Part shown: piece by piece, positions 43,085 to 49,773 of the stretch
Position numbering within the stretch: position 1 is the stretch's first letter
Layout of the letters: the number at the start of each line of letters is the position of its first letter
NCBI RefSeq assembly: GCF_009857535.1
Contig: NZ_WWCS01000013.1
Span: 1 to 64,000, forward strand
DNA length: 64,000 nt
Origin: Duganella margarita
GTDB lineage: Bacteria; Pseudomonadota; Gammaproteobacteria; Burkholderiales; Burkholderiaceae_D
Reading direction: 5' to 3'
Notes under the pieces: model-generated
The model's database searches: none
The model's input: only the letters and a program-made list of their open reading frames with translations
Told to the model about the DNA's origin: nothing
Program-made: the position numbers and the translations under genes

Positions 43085-43579
43085 ATGACAACACGCCAAC
43101 ATACCTATCACGTGACCGTGGAATGGACCGGCAACCAGGGCAGCGGCACGTCGAGCTACCAGGCTTACGGGCGCGACCACACCATCAGCGCTGGCGACAA
43201 GCCCGCGATTGCCGGTTCGGCCGACCCGGCGTTTCGAGGCGACCGCAAGCGCTGGAATCCGGAGGATCTGCTGGTGGCGTCGACGTCGGCGTGCCACAAG
43301 CTGTGGTATCTACACCTGTGCGCTGAGGCCGGGATTGTCGTGATGGCGTACGAAGACCACGCCGAAGGTACGATGCTGGAAGGCGCTCAAGGCCACTTCA
43401 CCCGCATCGTGCTGCGCCCGCGCGTCACCATCCGCGCCGGCGGCGATGTTGAACTGGCAGCTCGCCTGCATCACGACGCACACGAGCAGTGCTTCATCGC
43501 CAACTCGCTCAACTTCCCGGTGGTGTGCGAGCCGGTGATCGGTACGTCAGATAATCTTGACGTCGCCGTGACGCGCTAA
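43085..43579 (+). CDS. OsmC family peroxiredoxin-like protein
   Basis: 164 residues; ATG 43085 with GAGGAACC upstream. It has the OsmC fold with a first cysteine in NPEDLLVASTSACHKLWYLH, a nearby second in HLCAEAG and a later one in DAHEQCFIANSLNFP. The peroxidatic pair of OsmC/Ohr proteins is one Cys in the long helix and one later in the chain, so C70-type and C139-type residues would serve here. Members reduce organic hydroperoxides in the cytoplasm. The GSGTSSYQAYGRDHTI start is that of the general OsmC branch rather than Ohr. Confidence 0.88.
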   Translation: MTTRQHTYHVTVEWTGNQGSGTSSYQAYGRDHTISAGDKPAIAGSADPAFRGDRKRWNPEDLLVASTSACHKLWYLHLCAEAGIVVMAYEDHAEGTMLEGAQGHFTRIVLRPRVTIRAGGDVELAARLHHDAHEQCFIANSLNFPVVCEPVIGTSDNLDVAVTR

Positions 43580-43600
43580 GGCGAGGCCAGTCCGACGATG

Positions 43601-44494
43601 CTATTTCAGTGGCAGGAACAGCTCAGCAACCGCTTCGTGTTCTGGCACCTCCGGGAATAAGCTCAGCCGTTGGCAGTAAAGCGGAAAGTCGCCCGCCTCT
43701 TCACCGCTGGCGGGAAGCCAATCGCGATAAAGGTAAAGCGCGGCATGCTCCAGATTGTCGGTATTGCCGACGACGCGCAGCACTGCGCACCGCCCGCCTG
43801 GAATCTGACTTGCTTTCATCTCCCCGCCGCTGACCTCGAACAGCGGAGGCACGCCGACACAAAGGTCAACGCTGTAGTCAGCCGGCGATTCGGGGCGCCG
43901 CTCGGAGCGCCAGACATTGAAAGTCGGGCTAGTTTTGGGATGCAAATTAAATGCGCGGCGCCACGCGATGAAACGCTGGATGGTGGCGCCGAGTGTTGCC
44001 GGATGACCTCGATGTTCCAGCATCGCGACTGGCGTGGGAGGGACATCGCGTATCGTTACGTCAGCAGTGGTAAAAGTCTTTTGCATGAGTTTGTTCCTTG
44101 CATCGTCGAGAGGTGTAAACGCGGAATGCCACGGTTCCCAATCGGGAGACTTCCGGAACGCCGACGGCGATTGTCTAAACCGCTGCCGGAAAGAGCGGGC
44201 GAAGGCATCCGGCGCGTCATACCCGGCATCCATCGCGATATCCGTGATGCTTTGCGTACCTCGATACGCCAGCCTATATGAAGCGCGCTTCATGCGGGCA
44301 AGCAGAATATAGCGATGGACGGACAACCCGAAGGTCGCCGTGAACTGCCGGTGGAAATGATATTTGGAGTAGGCCGCAACACTGCACAGCAAATCCAGAT
44401 TCAGATCGTCATGGAGATGCTCATCGATGTAATCGAGTACCCGCTGCATTCGTGCCTGATGTTTTTGAATCGCCGTTGTCATTACCGTTGTCAT
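43601..44494 (-). CDS. AraC family regulator with GyrI-like effector domain
   Basis: 297 residues. The DNA-binding domain is N-terminal (about 10-115): VLDYIDEHLHDDLNLDLLCS, AAYSKYHFHRQFTATFGLSV for helix-turn-helix one and TDIAMDAGYDAPDAFARSFR for two. The C-terminal half (about 140-297) is a GyrI-like small-molecule domain beginning VTIRDVPPTPVAMLEHRGHP and containing YSVDLCVGVPPLFEVSGGEM and GGRCAVLRVVG. This is the Rob/SoxS-like 'AraC plus GyrI' layout, common in drug or toxin sensors. Ends 21 bases from the convergent OsmC gene. Confidence 0.92.
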   Translation of the reverse strand: MTTVMTTAIQKHQARMQRVLDYIDEHLHDDLNLDLLCSVAAYSKYHFHRQFTATFGLSVHRYILLARMKRASYRLAYRGTQSITDIAMDAGYDAPDAFARSFRQRFRQSPSAFRKSPDWEPWHSAFTPLDDARNKLMQKTFTTADVTIRDVPPTPVAMLEHRGHPATLGATIQRFIAWRRAFNLHPKTSPTFNVWRSERRPESPADYSVDLCVGVPPLFEVSGGEMKASQIPGGRCAVLRVVGNTDNLEHAALYLYRDWLPASGEEAGDFPLYCQRLSLFPEVPEHEAVAELFLPLK

Positions 44495-44571
44495 GTTTTC
44501 CGTAGCAGCGCCAGTTTCGCATTTGACGGCACGACCTACTCGACCAATGTTGCGGTTCTGATCGATTCAAT

Positions 44572-45072
44572 TTAGCTGTGTCTGTTTACTTCCGGTATAT
44601 CAACGCCGTCTTTGAAACGTACTTGCTGAATGTAGTCGTCGCGGCTGCATTTGTTCAGGTCTTCATCAAAGACCAGCTTATCGTTGCGCCAGACGCTGGC
44701 GTGAACGCCCGTGGCTGCGCCACACATCCACATCGCGTTGCTTGCCCCTGGAATGCCTTGGAATTGAATCTTGTAGTGATTGGCCCCGACGTTGCATCGT
44801 CTTTCTACCGTCTCCACTTTTTCCAGGTTATACGTCGTTGGGTTGAACTTCACCAGATCGGCAATATTCCACAAATCCATGCGCTTAGTCGGCGGATTGA
44901 TAGGAAAGAACACGCCAATCTCAAGTGTGAGATTACGGTGATGGCACTCCATGCCAACAAGAAAGACCCCATCCCTTTGCGGTTGCTGAGCGTTGTAGGT
45001 AGGAATCTCGGCGCTACAAAGCGATGAGGCCATGCACAGGGCAATTGAAGACAGCAAGAGAATAATATTCAT
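44572..45072 (-). CDS. Exported cysteine-containing protein, unknown
   Basis: 166 residues from ATG 45072, which overlaps the previous gene's stop as ATGA; translation is probably coupled. The signal peptide is MNIILLLSSIALCMASSLCS. The mature part (about 145 residues) is beta-rich with four cysteines (MECHHRN, ERRCNVG, WMCGAAT, NKCSRDD), which could form two disulfides. No family recognised. GC is lower than in most of the window. It ends just 77 bases before the AraC-GyrI start on the same strand. Confidence 0.65.
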   Translation of the reverse strand: MNIILLLSSIALCMASSLCSAEIPTYNAQQPQRDGVFLVGMECHHRNLTLEIGVFFPINPPTKRMDLWNIADLVKFNPTTYNLEKVETVERRCNVGANHYKIQFQGIPGASNAMWMCGAATGVHASVWRNDKLVFDEDLNKCSRDDYIQQVRFKDGVDIPEVNRHS

Positions 45073-45611
45073 TGATCTGAACTCGATATGACAAAGGGAA
45101 CCACGAACAACAGCAAAAAATTGTTTATCGCGTGAGCGACATATGACGTCCAGACCGCTGGCAAGTAACCGCATGCGCGCATGGCCATGTAGCCCGTAGA
45201 GAAGAGGGCGCCGGAGATTGTTGAGCATATCCCATGACCAAGGCCGCCGTTGAGATAGTGGCCGGCACCGAAGACAACCGCTCCCAGCGCCACGCAGGCA
45301 GCATCGTTAAAGCGTGCCATTTTCCCGAGTTCTAATGGTAATAGCTGGGCCATAAGCGTCTCCCAAAACGGCATCAAGAAGACACCCATCAGCAACATGT
45401 TCCACTGTCCGGTCTTTGACATATCTGCTGCAGCGGATGGCCCCAGGATTTCTCTCGGAAGAGTTGTCCAGAGCAGACCGGCAAAACTGGCGCCGATAAT
45501 AGCACTCACTAAGCCGACGGGCACGCCAACCAAACAAGCGTAGCGGTACGGCCGTTTCTCGATCACCGACACTGGCCATAATCGCGACAGCAGCAAGTTG
45601 TACGCCTCCAT
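45069..45611 (-). CDS. CPBP-like (Abi) membrane protein with degenerate motif 1
   Basis: 180 residues, about five membrane segments (LVGVPVGLVSAIIGASFAGL, MLLMGVFLMPFWETLMAQLL, and three later). Motif 2 (FGAGH, F-x-x-x-H) and motif 3 (HAINN, H-x-x-x-N) of CPBP proteases are kept. Motif 1, normally EExxxR, reads WETLMA and so lacks the first Glu and the Arg. The family includes type II CAAX endopeptidases and bacteriocin-immunity proteins. Loss of the active Glu suggests a non-proteolytic role, but the alignment is by eye. The next gene is coupled by ATGA. Confidence 0.65.
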   Translation of the reverse strand: MEAYNLLLSRLWPVSVIEKRPYRYACLVGVPVGLVSAIIGASFAGLLWTTLPREILGPSAAADMSKTGQWNMLLMGVFLMPFWETLMAQLLPLELGKMARFNDAACVALGAVVFGAGHYLNGGLGHGICSTISGALFSTGYMAMRACGYLPAVWTSYVAHAINNFLLLFVVPFVISSSDQ

Positions 45612-45622
45612 CGCCTACACCC

Positions 45623-46177
45623 TTATACAGACTGCTCAGCGACACGAAGCCACGGCCAGCGGCTGCGATATGACGCGGCCTTGGTCTCGAAGAGATCGCT
45701 GTATGGCGTCAACGGGTTTGCGGTGAGCACTCCTTCATACAGCATGTCAAAACCGTTTGGTGCATAGACCGATTCCGGGCTAATGCCGACGCAGGTGGCT
45801 GGCATGAGGAAGCGGTCTATGCCGTCGTGGGTGTTACGCAACGCCGGGTACGGATGGCCGAAGTACGACTCATACCAAGTGTGGACGCGGGCCTGGTTCG
45901 ACACCTCAACGGACACGCCCAGGTCGGCGAGGATTTCGTCCACGCGCGCCTGTACTTTCTGCTCTGCATCCTGGCTGAGGGCGTCACCATCGAAATAAAA
46001 CAGGTCGTAGTCCTTGATGTCGACCTCCGGCGTACGGTTGGTCTGAAGGTTCCATACCGTCTGGAACAAGCAACCGGCAACCAGCCAGCCATCAGCAAGT
46101 GCCAGGTCATCCCAGCGATCGAGGATAGTGCGATTGTTGTAGTTTTTCAGTACATCGGCGCGAAATCGATCTTGCAT
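45623..46177 (-). CDS. Nucleotidyltransferase family protein (NTP_transf_6 type)
   Basis: 184 residues. The pattern WLVAGCLFQTVWNLQTNRTP, DIKDYDLFYFDGDALSQDAE, VEVSNQARVHTWYESYFGHP and ATCVGISPESV matches the DUF925/NTP_transf_6 group. The D-Y-D of IKDYDLFYFD is the expected metal-binding pair. These proteins are thought to move a nucleotide onto an unknown acceptor. It sits 11 bases ahead of the CPBP-like gene on the same strand, so the three minus-strand genes 46177-44572 may form an operon. The GC content is lower than in the core genes. Confidence 0.82.
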   Translation of the reverse strand: MQDRFRADVLKNYNNRTILDRWDDLALADGWLVAGCLFQTVWNLQTNRTPEVDIKDYDLFYFDGDALSQDAEQKVQARVDEILADLGVSVEVSNQARVHTWYESYFGHPYPALRNTHDGIDRFLMPATCVGISPESVYAPNGFDMLYEGVLTANPLTPYSDLFETKAASYRSRWPWLRVAEQSV

Positions 46178-46304
46178 AGCGTTGAAAATATTCCAGCAAA
46201 AAAGGGATGAACTACGGAAGGATGACGGAGTTAGGACTCAACGACTAGCGCCCGCTAGAATAAAGAGATTAGTACTAAGCCCGGTGACCGACAGCTTGCG
46301 CCCG

Positions 46305-46440
46305 AGGCTGTGTGAAAACGCAGAAAAATTCGCAGCCACAAAAAACGGCTTCTTAAAACGCTCGCTATGCGGTTTTCTCGATGGGAGGAATGGTCACCCC
46401 ACCCTTGAAATTTTTGGGTTTTGGAGTTTTCACACAGCCT
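46305..46440. mobile_element. 136-bp MITE-like element with perfect 15-bp terminal repeats
   Basis: Left end AGGCTGTGTGAAAAC (46305-46319) and right end GTTTTCACACAGCCT (46426-46440) are exact inverted copies. The 106 bases between have no ORF of interest. The GGCTGTGTGAAAAC end resembles transposon ends of IS families with transposases nearby, but no transposase is here, so this is a remnant or a non-autonomous element. No target duplication is visible at the borders. Confidence 0.7.
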
Positions 46441-46473
46441 GGCCCCATTGCAGACATTCAGATTTGCGGTCAC

Positions 46474-47151
46474 TTATGGTTTCCAATTGAACATAGAAAG
46501 TGATCCCAAAGATAAAGTAATGTTTCCTTTACGATTTCCTAATATGTTCTGCTGCCAAACCGCCGAATAGATCACATTTGAAGGATACTGAAATTCGCTA
46601 ACAAGGTTGGCATCCTTCAGCATATCTCCGATTAAAAACCAACCTTGCTGCGTATCATCTTTTGCGCCATACAGCCAGATTTCACCAAGCCCTGTCGGAA
46701 TTCGCAACTCCGCTGGTCGCAATCCCTGTACCGCTCTATTGATGTGAATAGCCATTACGAGATTTTTAGAATCAGGAAGCTTTTCTCCAAGCTTGTCCAA
46801 TATGTCTTGTATCTCAATCGTTGGGTTGACCGTTGAAGGAGGCAGTTCTTTTAATTGAACAGGCACCATTCTAGTGACGCCGCCCTCTTCAAATTTAGCG
46901 ACAATGTCGTAGTCAGCCGACTCGAAGAGAGTGAACGACACTTCGCGACCGATCCTTGTACTAATGCCGTGGCAAAAAAGAGCTGCTTGACGGCCTTCCA
47001 AATATGGCTTCAGTTTGTGAGTACGAAGCGCTGCAACCCTATATGGAAGATCATTTAACAAGCCGCTACGCTGGATGCGTCGCAATCCGTTAAGTATTAG
47101 TCGAGGTCGGTAATAAATGAGCTTCAACCACTCACGAGGAATTCTGTCCAT
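46474..47151 (-). CDS. Hypothetical protein, low-GC, probably acquired
   Basis: 225 residues starting MDRIPREWLKLIYYRPRLIL. A soluble mixed alpha/beta protein with the core EVSFTLFESADYDIVAKFEE, TRMVPVQLKELPPSTVNPTI, SKNLVMAIHINRA and GEIWLYGAKDDTQQGWFLIG. The F-E...D-Y-D-I-V...P-V-Q-L-K-E arrangement recalls a restriction-endonuclease-like beta-sheet (D...Q-x-K), but this is only a hint. The base composition is clearly AT-richer than the rest of the window, with local stretches near 35 percent GC, which points to transfer. It lies right beside the MITE-like element. Confidence 0.6.
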   Translation of the reverse strand: MDRIPREWLKLIYYRPRLILNGLRRIQRSGLLNDLPYRVAALRTHKLKPYLEGRQAALFCHGISTRIGREVSFTLFESADYDIVAKFEEGGVTRMVPVQLKELPPSTVNPTIEIQDILDKLGEKLPDSKNLVMAIHINRAVQGLRPAELRIPTGLGEIWLYGAKDDTQQGWFLIGDMLKDANLVSEFQYPSNVIYSAVWQQNILGNRKGNITLSLGSLSMFNWKP

Positions 47152-47369
47152 TTCGCGTGTCTAAAAACCTAAGTAGCTCACCGTCTGCTGCTGGCCGAAC
47201 ACGGCCGACGGCGTACAGGATAGCAGCTTGCCCACATGCAAAAATCACAGATTGTCACTCTGGACTGATCAGCCCATAACGGTCATCTGTTAAAGTGATG
47301 GGGGAGGTCCAGAACGTATTCTTAACTCTCGCATAAATCTGCGGCCTCGACTGTTAACAGGATGCACCT

Positions 47370-47822
47370 ATGAACGACCAAACCTCCACCGTATTGCGCA
47401 CCGAGCACACTGGGCTAACAGTTGCGTCGATCGATGGCGTACTTGATTTCTGGACTGATGTTCTCGGCTTTCAACTCGTGTACCGCAAAGAGCTTGGCGG
47501 TGGGTACGCAATGGAACAAGTGGTCGGTGTGTCGGGGGCTTATTTAAGAAACGCTCTCCTGGAGGGACCCGATGGATATAGAGTTGAGCTGATCGAGTAC
47601 GATTCGCCGGAAGACCGCGTGGTTTTGAAACAACGTCCATGCGACGTCGGTTCGGCTCATTTGACGTTTGCCGTGGCCGATCTGCGCGCAATGCTAAATC
47701 GCATGGCCCCTTATGGATGGACGGCAACCGGCGAACCGCAAACTGCGCCTAGCGGAACAATCATGGTCTACACCCGAGGACCTGACGGCCACACTATAGA
47801 ACTAATGCAACATCCGGAGTGA
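47370..47822 (+). CDS. VOC (glyoxalase/dioxygenase) superfamily protein
   Basis: 150 residues. Two beta-alpha-beta-beta-beta modules: LRTEHTGLTVASIDGVLDFW, GFQLVYRKELGGG and PDGYRVELIEYDSP form the first; DVGSAHLTFAVADLRAMLNR and the closing MVYTRGPDGHTIELMQHPE the second. The metal ligands of VOC enzymes are seen as H in RTEHTGL, E in RVELIEY, H in SAHLTF and E in TIELMQ, so a metal-dependent lyase or dioxygenase is expected. The 218 bases before it hold no recognisable gene and probably its promoter. Confidence 0.88.
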   Translation: MNDQTSTVLRTEHTGLTVASIDGVLDFWTDVLGFQLVYRKELGGGYAMEQVVGVSGAYLRNALLEGPDGYRVELIEYDSPEDRVVLKQRPCDVGSAHLTFAVADLRAMLNRMAPYGWTATGEPQTAPSGTIMVYTRGPDGHTIELMQHPE

Positions 47823-47983
47823 ACTGCCTGTCAGTGAAAACTTTATCTTGGTTGCTATCTGGTAGACGCAAGACGGAGAACAACTTCGGCATCAGCTGGG
47901 CGGTGCATCATCGGTGTGAGGTTTTAATGGGTGATTACTTGAGCGACCGGTTTTGGCCGGAAGCGATCTACGGGCACTACCTC

Positions 47984-48856
47984 TTACTTCATTACCAGAG
48001 CTGTAGCCCCGATTAGCCAGCCGAGAATTAAGCTGATGCCATAACCTGCCAGTGGCACCGGAAACGCGCCATACAAATAGGCGAACCCTGACACCAAAAA
48101 ATACGCCGCCAATCCCGCAGCTGCCGGACGCTTGTTCACGTCATTCGCAAGAACCAAGGGGCTTAGGGATGTGAGTAATAAACAAGCCCCGCCGCAGAAG
48201 GCGAGAATTGGTGAAACTTCTGCAGCCAAATGAAAAATACCCTCGACGTGAGGCACTGAATCGAGCGGATCTGGCCTGCCGGCGCAAATCAGCAAGGTAA
48301 CTAATGCCACTGGGACGATCCAACGCAGTGACATGAAACTGCGCTGCGCAACGGCCCACATTACGGCCGCAGCGATCAAGGCTATCAACTGGGATATATC
48401 CGGTTGCCACGCTAGAGTGGCGGCCATCCCCAGCACGGCAACCGCATATCCCGGCTGCCCCTTCACTCGAATTCCGCGATCCGCAAGCAAGATTGCAGAG
48501 GGCATGACGAGCGCAGCGACATTCAGTTGCACAGAACCAACGGCGAGCCAGCGATGCACGCCTGCCTGATTGGGCCCCACCAATATGCTAAGTGCAAGCG
48601 CGACGATCATCGTTGCCGCCACCCAAGGTGGCGGCATTCGGAGCTTACGAACTCCAGCGCATAGCGCGACCGTTACGCACCACATCACCGGATTACGTAG
48701 CCATAAGCTCGCTACTCCGCCTGTTCCGATGATCGCTACAGTGCCGGCCAGGACGGTGAGGCCAGAGAAAACCACAAACGCGACCTGAAAATTGCGTTCA
48801 TCTTTGGACCATACCCTTGGGGCTACTGATACATCCGAATTATAAAAAGCAGTCAT
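47984..48856 (-). CDS. SEDS-like polytopic membrane protein
   Basis: 290 residues, about eight or nine membrane segments. One segment pair reads NQAGVHRWLAVGSVQLNVAA with ADRGIRVKGQ after it, and then MAATLAWQPDISQLIALIAA. This is like the RodA/FtsW pattern 'G-x-x-R-W-L-x-L-G-x-x-x-x-Q-P-S-E ... L-Q-P-D-L-G-T', with Q-P-D kept and Q-P-S-E not kept. It is shorter than RodA/FtsW by about 80-100 residues, missing N-terminal segments. So it is a diverged or truncated member of the SEDS fold, or a chance likeness. No penicillin-binding protein lies nearby. Confidence 0.6.
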   Translation of the reverse strand: MTAFYNSDVSVAPRVWSKDERNFQVAFVVFSGLTVLAGTVAIIGTGGVASLWLRNPVMWCVTVALCAGVRKLRMPPPWVAATMIVALALSILVGPNQAGVHRWLAVGSVQLNVAALVMPSAILLADRGIRVKGQPGYAVAVLGMAATLAWQPDISQLIALIAAAVMWAVAQRSFMSLRWIVPVALVTLLICAGRPDPLDSVPHVEGIFHLAAEVSPILAFCGGACLLLTSLSPLVLANDVNKRPAAAGLAAYFLVSGFAYLYGAFPVPLAGYGISLILGWLIGATALVMK

Positions 48857-48904
48857 ATTTTCTTTCGCGCGCGACTGTCAGCTAGTGGCCGAAATGAGTC
48901 CGCA

Positions 48905-49069
48905 TCACCGATGCGGATCCAACTCAGGGTAGTGCCTCAAAATATGCCGGTCCAGGCTCTGGCGGTCGGATTCCGGAGTGACTTTATGAATCTTATGGAT
49001 GATTACGTTCAGCTGCGCGGTTAGCTTCAGCACCTCTTGCATGAGTTCAGCAGCCATCTGCTTTTCCAT
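48905..49069 (-). CDS. Small helical protein (54 residues)
   Basis: Start ATG 49069 (MEKQMAAELMQEVLKLTAQL), with AAGGTG upstream; a second ATG sits just before it at 49072. The peptide is one or two helices, with a C-terminal end NRILRH-like segment (SLDRHILRHYPELDPHR). It begins about 13 bases after the stop of the DUF4844 gene on the same strand, so it is co-transcribed with it. No family known to me. Confidence 0.5.
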   Translation of the reverse strand: MEKQMAAELMQEVLKLTAQLNVIIHKIHKVTPESDRQSLDRHILRHYPELDPHR

Positions 49070-49082
49070 CATTTCACCTTGT

Positions 49083-49553
49083 TTACATGAGCCAACCATA
49101 GGGGAAGCCATAACGCCAGACGTTGAATAGCTCATCGGAGCTGTCTACTCCGCACACAGCCATCACTTTGGTGAGGTACGACAGAATCTGATCGCGCTCC
49201 TCGGACTCGGACGTACCGGGACGGGCCAGGGTGTGCTTGATTGTCCGCAGCACGGTGGAGCGTTGTGGTCGCGCGGGCAGTTCCGCAATCAGCGACTCAA
49301 TGGTCGAGTCTACGGACGCCTGGGCCATGAGCCGTTCGCTTTCATGCATCGCCCCGGGATAGAAGGCGGCCGGATCGGGGCCGAATTTGTGCTCTGACTT
49401 CAAACTGCGCAAATGCTGTATGACTTCGGGTGTGATGGCCAGTTCCTGGTCATGCAGACCGGTCGGCCAGACATAAAACGTGAGACCGGATACTCCGCCA
49501 ACGACGATGGCCGTCACTAGCGCGGCGATCCCGGCCAATATTCTGATAAACAA
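49083..49553 (-). CDS. DUF4844 domain protein with N-terminal membrane anchor
   Basis: 156 residues. The N-terminus MFIRILAGIAALVTAIVVGG is a membrane anchor or uncleaved signal. The remainder is helical: ITPEVIQHLRSLKSEHKFGP, STVLRTIKHTLARPGTSESE, ERDQILSYLTKVMAVCGVDS and SSDELFNVWRYGFPYG. The last block (SSDELFNVWRYG) is the mark of the DUF4844 family, whose role is unknown. A small gene follows on the same transcript. Confidence 0.78.
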   Translation of the reverse strand: MFIRILAGIAALVTAIVVGGVSGLTFYVWPTGLHDQELAITPEVIQHLRSLKSEHKFGPDPAAFYPGAMHESERLMAQASVDSTIESLIAELPARPQRSTVLRTIKHTLARPGTSESEERDQILSYLTKVMAVCGVDSSDELFNVWRYGFPYGWLM

Positions 49554-49773
49554 TTCTGCTCCGCTATTGGTTAATTAGCATCAGGATAGCAGTTCGCATG
49601 TCGGGAAAATCCGTGAATTCTCACCACAGCGTGGCGGCACGCCCGGAATGCGCGAAAAGACGGCTTTTCAGGCCGATTTCATGTAAAAAACCGCGAGTAC
49701 TCTCCAGACAGAGTAAACTACGCGTCAATTTCTTTCGCAATTAGGCGATTCGAACAATTTTTTGAGTGACGCC
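49554..49773. other. Intergenic region, deaD promoter and 5' leader
   Basis: 220 bases between the divergent DUF4844 and deaD genes. It is AT-rich, especially near ATGTAAAAAACCGCG. In many bacteria deaD has a long leader controlled by cold; a leader of that length would fit here, but I see no defined hairpin or box that proves it. Confidence 0.3.

Noticed and set aside
47819..48016. 65-residue plus-strand frame after the VOC gene
   Set aside because: It starts with GTG overlapping the VOC stop but lacks a family, and its end overlaps the convergent membrane-protein gene; composition does not look coding.
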